Below, in pieces: positions 6,208 to 10,647 of a DNA stretch of 10,647 nucleotides. The notes beneath the pieces are model-generated. The model did not search any database. It was not told where the DNA came from and saw only the letters and a list, made by a program, of their open reading frames with translations. The stretch is taken from positions 1 through 10,647 of the forward strand of contig JBLHUT010000112.1 in NCBI GenBank assembly GCA_047629975.1, in the 5' to 3' direction. A program made the position numbers and the translations under genes. The DNA is from JBLHUT01 sp047629975. Its GTDB lineage: Bacteria > Pseudomonadota > Alphaproteobacteria > Rhodobacterales > Rhodobacteraceae. Numbering within the stretch: position 1 is the first letter of the stretch; each line of letters starts with the position of its first letter.

Positions 6208-8495
6208 GATTTTGCTCCGCGAATTTGGGCGTCTCTGACCAGTGCGGCCAAACGATAGAAACCGTGCACCATTTTAGAATACGGGGCCAACAGAAAAAAG
6301 GCCAGCACAACCCCGAGATGTACCGCCAGCAGGACCGGCACAGTCCCCGTTCCGGTGGCGGCATAAAGCGCAAGTCCGGTCGCTCCGGTCGCCCCTAGCA
6401 GCACCACAAAGGCCATCTCGCCGCCCCAGACCGAAACAGCGCCCAGTTCGGGGTCGGCTTTCGTCTTGAGCCACGCCAGCCCGACGCACCCTGCAACCAG
6501 CATCAGCCCGCCGGGCACACCAAGCAGTTTGGGTAGTGAAAACAGGGTATAGGGGGCCTGAATATCGAAAATGTAATGCAGAACAGTCCCCGAAGAGGTC
6601 GAGGCAAAGCATAACAAAAACCCGTACATCACCAGCTGGTGCAGAACCCGCCGGGCGTTGGAAAAGCGGTCTTCATCCTCGAAATTACAGCCCTGTCCCT
6701 GTCCGCCGCCAAGGTTCTTCATCTTGGCCGCGTCTGCAAATGCGGATTTTATGTCGCTGATGCCGACCCGGGTCCCGCCGACCTCGCGCCAGTAGCGGCG
6801 CAGCGAAACCGCAATGGCCGCCAGTGGCAAGACGAAGGCGGGCACAAAAATCGTGACCATCGTCGTGTGGGCCATCACGGCGTAAAAGCCCGCGCCGTCC
6901 TGTGCCGGCAGAGCCTGTATCAAAGCGATCACAAGTGCAAAGCCCAAGGCAACAACCGCCGCCAACGCCACGCCGCTGCGTTGGAAAATACGTGCCAATG
7001 CGCCGGGCCATGCCAGACGCTCCCAGCTTTCGACGCGCACTTCCGCGAGGCTTGCAGGCAGGTTCAGGGCAAATTCATGCGGTTCGGTATATTGGCAGGC
7101 GTAATAACAACCACGGCAATTGTGGCACAGGTTTGCCAACTGGGTGATATCACCGTCGGCGAACATGCGTTGCTGGGTGATGGCAGGAAAGACCGCGCAA
7201 TAGCCCTCGCAATAGCGACAGGCGTTGCAGATCTCGACCAGGCCCTCGGGGCCGGTGACGCGGGCGGTTTCATCGACCTTCAGGCCGAGATAGGTAAAGG
7301 TCACCCCGGGGCGCAACTCGTAGCCGTAAAACGGCGGCTGGTTGATCGGGCGCGCCCAGTTTGTCTTGGCGGGCGCAATCCCGTTGGTGGTCAAACCGTC
7401 AAGTTCGGTCGGCGTAAACGCGCCGTCACTGCAACCGGCATTGAAGGCCGAAACCGTTTCCTTGAGCGCACCGCCCGAAATACCAAGCTGTTGGCCCAGC
7501 CCCTCGATGGTGTCTGCTTTGACGGGGGGATAGACCGACGGCATGAACAGGTCGATGCTTTTGGCGTCAATGATCGCATAGCCGACCTGATCGGGTTGTG
7601 CCGCCACCAGCCGTCCCCAGATCGCATAGCGTTTGGGCCAGACATCCTCGCCCTCATCATAAAACCGTGCCCCGTGCCGGTTGACCACAACAGAAAACGG
7701 CACGCAATCAAGCCGCGTGACGATGCCACCGTCGAATTTTGGCGCGCGCCCGTCAATGGCAACGGCGTGGCACTGGGTCGGGTCGCCGACGCTTTCGGCG
7801 CCTTGATCCAGCATGTCTTTCAGCACAACGCCCTTGTTATAAGGCGTGCCACGGATCAGAAAGTTGCGCGCCGCAGGGCCCCACGCCCGCGCAAGCCATT
7901 CCAGATCGCCCTGAAAGCCGCCCGACGCCAACACGACGGCCTTTGCCTCGATGCGCTGCGAGGGGGCGGCGGCAATCTCGACATCCAGTGCCTTGAAGCA
8001 ATTGTCTTCCATCACCACATGCGTGACCTGTGCTTCGTAAACGATTGTGACGCCCAACTTTTCGGCCGTTCGGTAATAGGCGTTAACGAGTGCCTTTCCG
8101 CCCCCCAAAAAGAACGCATTCGTCCGGCTCAGCGAGAGTGTCCCCGACAATGACGGTTGAAACCGCACGCCATGCGCCTCCATCCATGGCAGGCATTCTT
8201 CCGAGCTGTTGATCGCAAGACGCGCCAGCGTCTCGTTGGTTTGCCCCTTGGTCACCCGCAACAGATCGTCGTAATACTCGTCTTCCAGATAGGTGTCTGT
8301 CAGAACTGATAAGGGGCCTTGGTGCATGCAGCGAAAATTGCGGGTGTGGCGCGAATTGCCGCCGCGATAGCTCTTTGGTGCGCCTTCCAGAACGATGACG
8401 CGCGCGCCCGTTTCCGCAGCCTCGATCGCGGCACAAAGGGCCGCGTTGCCGCCCCCGACGATGGCAATATCCCAGTTCTTTTGCATCTGCGGCAT
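6204..8495 (-). CDS. tcuAB: Fused TcuA-TcuB: FAD tricarballylate dehydrogenase joined to Fe-S membrane electron-transfer protein
   Basis: In Salmonella, TcuA (FAD enzyme) oxidises tricarballylate to cis-aconitate and TcuB, a membrane Fe-S protein, reoxidises it towards the quinone pool. Here both are one reading frame of 763 codons. In residues counted from the chosen Met, the TcuA part (about 1-414) has the FAD dinucleotide fold with GGGNAALCAA at 14-23, the TcuA-type GGNSRHTRNFRC at 45-56 and FTYLGLKVDE near 400-409. The TcuB part begins at about 418 with two Cx2Cx2Cx3C clusters (C423/C426/C429/C433 and C457/C460/C463/C467). It continues through about six membrane helices and ends in HGFYRLAALVRDAQ. 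The join (near 7233-7255) leaves out the C-terminal TcuA segment normally containing AGE and a glycine-rich FGRIAG-like stretch, which contacts FAD. I chose the ATG at 8495 because GGTGG lies 5 bases upstream; a GTG at 8504 and an ATG at 8486 are alternatives. It follows gntR by 35 bases. Confidence 0.85.
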   Translation of the reverse strand: MPQMQKNWDIAIVGGGNAALCAAIEAAETGARVIVLEGAPKSYRGGNSRHTRNFRCMHQGPLSVLTDTYLEDEYYDDLLRVTKGQTNETLARLAINSSEECLPWMEAHGVRFQPSLSGTLSLSRTNAFFLGGGKALVNAYYRTAEKLGVTIVYEAQVTHVVMEDNCFKALDVEIAAAPSQRIEAKAVVLASGGFQGDLEWLARAWGPAARNFLIRGTPYNKGVVLKDMLDQGAESVGDPTQCHAVAIDGRAPKFDGGIVTRLDCVPFSVVVNRHGARFYDEGEDVWPKRYAIWGRLVAAQPDQVGYAIIDAKSIDLFMPSVYPPVKADTIEGLGQQLGISGGALKETVSAFNAGCSDGAFTPTELDGLTTNGIAPAKTNWARPINQPPFYGYELRPGVTFTYLGLKVDETARVTGPEGLVEICNACRYCEGYCAVFPAITQQRMFADGDITQLANLCHNCRGCYYACQYTEPHEFALNLPASLAEVRVESWERLAWPGALARIFQRSGVALAAVVALGFALVIALIQALPAQDGAGFYAVMAHTTMVTIFVPAFVLPLAAIAVSLRRYWREVGGTRVGISDIKSAFADAAKMKNLGGGQGQGCNFEDEDRFSNARRVLHQLVMYGFLLCFASTSSGTVLHYIFDIQAPYTLFSLPKLLGVPGGLMLVAGCVGLAWLKTKADPELGAVSVWGGEMAFVVLLGATGATGLALYAATGTGTVPVLLAVHLGVVLAFFLLAPYSKMVHGFYRLAALVRDAQIRGAKS

Positions 8496-8500
8496 CCGAT

Positions 8501-8505
8501 CCACC
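8501..8505 (-). promoter_or_regulatory. Ribosome binding site deciding the tcuAB start
   Basis: GGTGG on the minus strand sits 5 bases before the ATG at 8495. The alternative GTG at 8504 has no purine-rich sequence upstream, and the ATG at 8486 has none at a good distance. This favours 8495 as the start, giving a protein that begins nine residues before the FAD-fold strand WDIAIVGGG. Confidence 0.45.
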
Positions 8506-8530
8506 AGCTGTACTTTGGTAATAATTTATA

Positions 8531-9223
8531 TCAGACGTGTTCTTCTGACCGTTCGCGCGCGCGCAAAACCCGCAGGCGGGTGCGATGCGCGGCTTCGATG
8601 TGAACGCGCATTGCTGTCTCTGCGGCGGCGCCGTCACGCGCCAGCAAGGCCGCCATGATCGCGTCATGTTCGGTTTGCGCCTCGGCGGCGCGTTCAGCCT
8701 CTTCAAGCGTCGAGGGGCCAAGGATCAACAATGTCTTTTGCAGGCCGTTGACAGCCTTGGACAAAAACCTGTTCTTGGCGGCATCCAGCAGGGTCAGGTG
8801 GAATTGCCGGTTCAACTCGTAAAGTTTGTCAGCGCCCAGATGCAATGCTGCCGACATCTCACAGTTGATTTCAGCGAGTTCCTGTAGCTCGACCGTTGAC
8901 GCGACCCGCGCGGCAAGGCGCGCAGCCGTCGCTTCGAGAACGGCCCGCATGTCGTACAATTCCATGATCTCGGAGTAATCCAATGACCGCACGGCTGCCC
9001 CGACCCGCGGCACGTGGCTGACCAGCCCGTCAGATTCCAGCAAACGGATTGCTTCACGCACGGGCGTGCGGCTGATTTTGAGGCGCGCGGCGATGTCGGT
9101 TTCCGTCAGGCGGTCATTCGGGCCAAGCTTTCCTGTACGAATTTCTTCGAGCAGGGCGCGGTAGGCTTCTTCGCCCTGAGGCGGGCTGTCGGATTTGCGA
9201 CCGGACTCTCTTGACGCTGGCAC
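8531..9223 (-). CDS. GntR family transcriptional regulator, FadR/FCD subfamily
   Basis: A 230-residue ligand-responsive DNA-binding protein. The winged helix-turn-helix occupies about 17-80, with the recognition region LTETDIAARLKISRTPVREA (39-58) and the wing VPRVGAAV (71-78). The C-terminal all-helical FCD effector domain (about 86-218) has the usual metal/ligand residues: R93 in the first helix (ELYDMRAVLE), N138 and H142 in LNRQFHLTLL, H186 in TEHDAIMAALLARDG and H208 in MRVHI. FCD regulators commonly bind carboxylic acids, which suits the neighbouring genes. The start is GTG at 9223, supported by AGGA 7 bases upstream (9231-9234). It is the first gene of the minus-strand unit and is divergent from the AbrB-family gene, so it probably controls both sides and itself. 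The effector is unknown; tricarballylate or an aconitate is a guess. Confidence 0.92.
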   Translation of the reverse strand: MPASRESGRKSDSPPQGEEAYRALLEEIRTGKLGPNDRLTETDIAARLKISRTPVREAIRLLESDGLVSHVPRVGAAVRSLDYSEIMELYDMRAVLEATAARLAARVASTVELQELAEINCEMSAALHLGADKLYELNRQFHLTLLDAAKNRFLSKAVNGLQKTLLILGPSTLEEAERAAEAQTEHDAIMAALLARDGAAAETAMRVHIEAAHRTRLRVLRARERSEEHV

Positions 9224-9230
9224 AGAGTTT

Positions 9231-9234
9231 TCCT
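9231..9234 (-). promoter_or_regulatory. Ribosome binding site for the GTG start of gntR
   Basis: AGGA within an A-rich run on the minus strand lies 7 bases before the GTG at 9223. It justifies the GTG start; no ATG exists near the N-terminus, and a start further inside would cut into the winged helix-turn-helix. Confidence 0.6.
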
Positions 9235-9242
9235 TTTCTTAC

Positions 9243-9270
9243 TGCATCCGAGCGTATACAGGTGGATGCA
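9243..9270. promoter_or_regulatory. Dyad operator candidate for the GntR regulator
   Basis: TGCATCC (9243-9249) and GGATGCA (9264-9270) form a perfect 7-bp inverted repeat. Exactly at its centre is the palindrome GTATAC (9254-9259); both share the axis between 9256 and 9257. The four bases on each side between arm and core do not pair. GTATAC-centred palindromes are common operators for FCD-type GntR regulators. The site overlaps the -10 of the promoter reading into gntR, so binding there would block polymerase, consistent with autorepression. That the local regulator binds it is inferred from position. Confidence 0.6.
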
Positions 9271-9281
9271 ATAGACGTCAA
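9253..9281 (-). promoter_or_regulatory. Sigma70-type promoter for the gntR-tcuAB unit
   Basis: On the minus strand the -35 TTGACG (9281-9276) and the -10 TATACG (9258-9253) are spaced by the ideal 17 bases. Transcription would begin near 9246, about 22 bases before the GTG of gntR. The -10 lies on the core of the 28-bp dyad. This is the best promoter match in the window. For the opposite direction (abrB), TATACA at 9255-9260 could act as a -10 but has no good -35. Confidence 0.6.
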
Positions 9282-9296
9282 CGAATTGTAACGCTT

Positions 9297-10364
9297 ATGA
9301 AATCATCGCCAACGCCAAGAGTAAAAGCCCCCCGAAGCCTGTTTGTGCGGCGTCTTTGGACGCTTGTGCTGGCTGGTGTGGGGGCGGCGGTGTTGTGGGC
9401 GCTAAACGTGCCGTTGCCGTTTTTGTTCGGGCCGATGCTGGCGTGCCTTGTTGCGGCATTGCTGGGCGCGCCGCTCAAGGGGCCGGGGCAGGTTTCGGTG
9501 GCGGCGCGCACAATTCTGGGGGTCGCCGTGGGCGCATCGGTCACGCCGGCGTTGATCGGTCAATTGCCGTCAATGGCGTTGTCGGTCGCGTTGGTGCCGG
9601 TCTATGTCGTTGTAATCGGTGCCATCGGGGTACCGTTTTTCCGACGGGTCTATAAATTCGACATAGTGACCTCTTACTACGCGGCGATGCCGGGGGGGTT
9701 GCAGGACATGATCGCCTTTGGCCAAGAGGCCGGAGCCGATGTGCGGGCGTTATCCCTGATCCACGCCACACGCGTGCTGATTATCGTGACGATTGCGCCA
9801 ATCCTGCTGACGCAGATGTTCGACGTCCCGTTGACCCAGCCGATCGGAGCCCCGATCCGCGATGTGCCGGTGCATGAATTGCTGATCATGGCCGCAGCCG
9901 CGTTGGTCGGTTGGAAGGGGGGCGAGAAGATCGGCCTCTTCGGGGCCTCCATTCTTGGCCCGATGATCGTGACGGCCGTCTTGTCGCTGGCCGGTGTGAT
10001 CCATTTTCGCCCACCGGCCGAGGCGATCCTTGTGGCGCAATATTTCATCGGGATCGGTATCGGTGTCTTTTACGTCGGCGTGACGTTGCGCGAACTGGCG
10101 CGGGATGTTGCGGCGGGCACTGTTTTCGTTTTGGTGCTTGCGGTTCTGGCGACCATTTTTACCGAGATCGTTGTCATTCTGGGTCTTGCGCCCGGGGTCG
10201 AGGGCTTTTTGTCGTTTGCCCCCGGAGGTCAGGCCGAAATGACGGTTCTTGCCATTGTCGCGGGGGCGGATCTTGGATTTGTGATCGTGCACCATCTGGT
10301 GCGGATCATGGTTGTGATCACGGGCGCGCCGATTGTGGCCAAGCTGTTGAAGCTTCGCAAATAG
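9297..10364 (+). CDS. AbrB-family integral membrane protein (PF05145-type; putative transporter)
   Basis: A 355-residue polytopic membrane protein of the family often labelled AbrB or, wrongly, ammonia monooxygenase or transcriptional regulator. It is nearly all hydrophobic helices and has no DNA-binding domain. The family's two-fold duplication is plain. PLPFLFGPMLACL (39-51) mirrors GLFGASILGPMIVT (213-226). MPGGLQDMIAFGQEAGADVR (131-150) and what follows to 170 mirrors APGGQAEMTVLAIVAGADLG (308-327) and its continuation to 347, at a constant offset of 177 residues. The first half ends in RVLIIVTIAPIL, the second in RIMVVITGAPIV. I start it at ATG 9297; an in-frame frame reaching back to 9195 would run into gntR and through the operator. 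There is no good Shine-Dalgarno sequence. It is divergent from gntR, so it is likely controlled by the same operator. Transport of an organic acid is inferred from neighbours only. Confidence 0.87.
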   Translation: MKSSPTPRVKAPRSLFVRRLWTLVLAGVGAAVLWALNVPLPFLFGPMLACLVAALLGAPLKGPGQVSVAARTILGVAVGASVTPALIGQLPSMALSVALVPVYVVVIGAIGVPFFRRVYKFDIVTSYYAAMPGGLQDMIAFGQEAGADVRALSLIHATRVLIIVTIAPILLTQMFDVPLTQPIGAPIRDVPVHELLIMAAAALVGWKGGEKIGLFGASILGPMIVTAVLSLAGVIHFRPPAEAILVAQYFIGIGIGVFYVGVTLRELARDVAAGTVFVLVLAVLATIFTEIVVILGLAPGVEGFLSFAPGGQAEMTVLAIVAGADLGFVIVHHLVRIMVVITGAPIVAKLLKLRK

Positions 10365-10388
10365 CGTAATGTTTATCGGGGCAAGCAA

Positions 10389-10514
10389 ATGCGTGCGACT
10401 TCTCTTGATATGCTACATCACCGCGACGCGACGTCGGCGCGGGGTTGCGGGTTTACAGGCTGGACTTTCGGGCAGGATATCTCGCACTTTCGTTTTTACA
10501 AAACCATCAAATAA
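10389..10514 (+). CDS. Small open frame (41 codons) between the AbrB-family gene and the PrpF-family gene
   Basis: ATG at 10389 to TAA at 10512-10514, entirely within the 164-base gap and ending 14 bases before the next start. GGGG lies about 7 bases before the ATG, a weak ribosome binding site. The product would be MRATSLDMLHHRDATSARGC followed by an aromatic-rich tail, with no hydrophobic helix, signal or motif I recognise. It could be a leader peptide, a small protein or a chance frame; chance is the most likely in a gap this short. Confidence 0.15.
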   Translation: MRATSLDMLHHRDATSARGCGFTGWTFGQDISHFRFYKTIK

Positions 10515-10528
10515 CGTGGATTGATCAG

Positions 10529-10647
10529 ATGACACAAACACCGATCCCCTATCTTTTCATGCGCGGCGGAAGCTCGCGCGGGCCGTATTTCAACCGTGCG
10601 GATCTGCCCGATGATCCCGACACTTTGACCGAGGTTCTGATGGCGGT
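10529..10647 (+). CDS. PrpF/4-oxalomesaconate tautomerase family isomerase (5' end only)
   Basis: The first 39 codons are visible and the right window edge cuts the rest; complete family members have about 350-390 residues. The N-terminus IPYLFMRGGSSRGPYFNRAD contains the PrpF signature MRGGTS(K/R)G with Ser in place of Thr. The RGPYF and DLPDDP continuation is closer to the 4-oxalomesaconate tautomerase (GalD-like) branch than to methylaconitate isomerase. Enzymes of this fold (diaminopimelate-epimerase-like) move a proton to shift or isomerise a double bond in unsaturated di- and tricarboxylates. The ATG at 10529 has a weak TGGA 8 bases upstream. It lies 164 bases after the AbrB-family gene on the same strand. 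Its placement beside a tricarballylate dehydrogenase suggests an aconitate-like substrate, but that is inference. Confidence 0.8.
   Translation, partial: MTQTPIPYLFMRGGSSRGPYFNRADLPDDPDTLTEVLMA

Noticed and set aside
6639..8153. Plus-strand open frame of about 504 codons
   Set aside because: It lies antisense to the tcuAB fusion. The composition is His/Arg/Gln/Gly-rich without domain motifs, while the minus strand carries both Fe-S motifs and the FAD fold.
8496..8504. GTG at 8504 as the tcuAB start
   Set aside because: It has no Shine-Dalgarno-like sequence, whereas the ATG three codons later has GGTGG at a 5-base spacing. The difference is three residues and does not alter the call.
9195..9296. 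Longer N-terminus for the AbrB-family protein starting inside gntR
   Set aside because: It would run through the regulator's 5' end, its ribosome binding site, the operator and the promoter. The added residues are not membrane-protein-like.
9297..10364. Reading the AbrB-family gene as a transcription regulator or ammonia monooxygenase
   Set aside because: The protein is membrane helices throughout with an internal duplication. It has no swapped-hairpin AbrB DNA-binding domain and no monooxygenase copper motif; those labels are naming errors for this family.
10421..10442. CCGCG/CGCGG inverted repeat as an intrinsic terminator of the AbrB-family gene
   Set aside because: The stem is only 5 bp around a 12-base loop and no T-run follows it; the inner CGACGTCG palindrome has a different axis.

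Overview
The window looks like a stretch of an alphaproteobacterial chromosome, most likely of the Rhodobacterales (Roseobacter-like). The basis is high GC by eye, protein sequences close to what I know of that group, and the combination of a peptide-type ABC transporter with a carboxylate/sugar-acid catabolic locus. That taxonomic call is inference. No tRNA, rRNA, CRISPR array, insertion sequence or phage gene is visible. No gene-free stretch exceeds 300 bases; the longest gap is 164 bases (10365-10528).

Left half (1-3922, + strand): the distal part of a dipeptide/oligopeptide ABC transporter operon. It holds the 3' end of a DppB-type permease (cut by the window edge), a complete DppC-type permease and two ATPases of the DppD and DppF type, with overlaps of 1-4 bases or gaps of 3 bases. 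A 138-residue GlcG/HbpS (DUF336) protein follows 66 bases later with its own ribosome binding site. The periplasmic binding protein must lie upstream of the window or elsewhere.

Right half (3929-9223, - strand, read right to left): a four-gene unit. A GntR/FCD regulator (GTG start) is followed by a fused tricarballylate dehydrogenase/electron-transfer protein (TcuA joined to TcuB), a beta-decarboxylating dehydrogenase of the isocitrate/isopropylmalate/tartrate family, and an L-idonate 5-dehydrogenase-like zinc enzyme. The unit converges on the peptide-transporter operon with only 6 bases between stop codons. Divergent from gntR on the + strand are an AbrB-family membrane protein with a clear internal duplication and the 5' end of a PrpF/4-oxalomesaconate tautomerase-family isomerase (cut by the right edge).

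The 73-base gntR/abrB intergenic region carries a 28-bp dyad (7-bp perfect outer arms around a centred GTATAC). It overlaps the -10 of a good sigma70-type promoter reading into gntR-tcu, so this is the obvious operator candidate.

How the parts may work together (inference): tricarballylate or a related tricarboxylate would be oxidised to an aconitate by the Tcu protein. The PrpF-family protein could isomerise or tautomerise such an unsaturated acid, and the two NAD-type dehydrogenases could process hydroxy acids, all under the GntR regulator. The most notable oddity is the Tcu fusion. The join removes the C-terminal FAD-contacting segment expected in TcuA, so the protein is either an inactive deletion product or an unusual variant.
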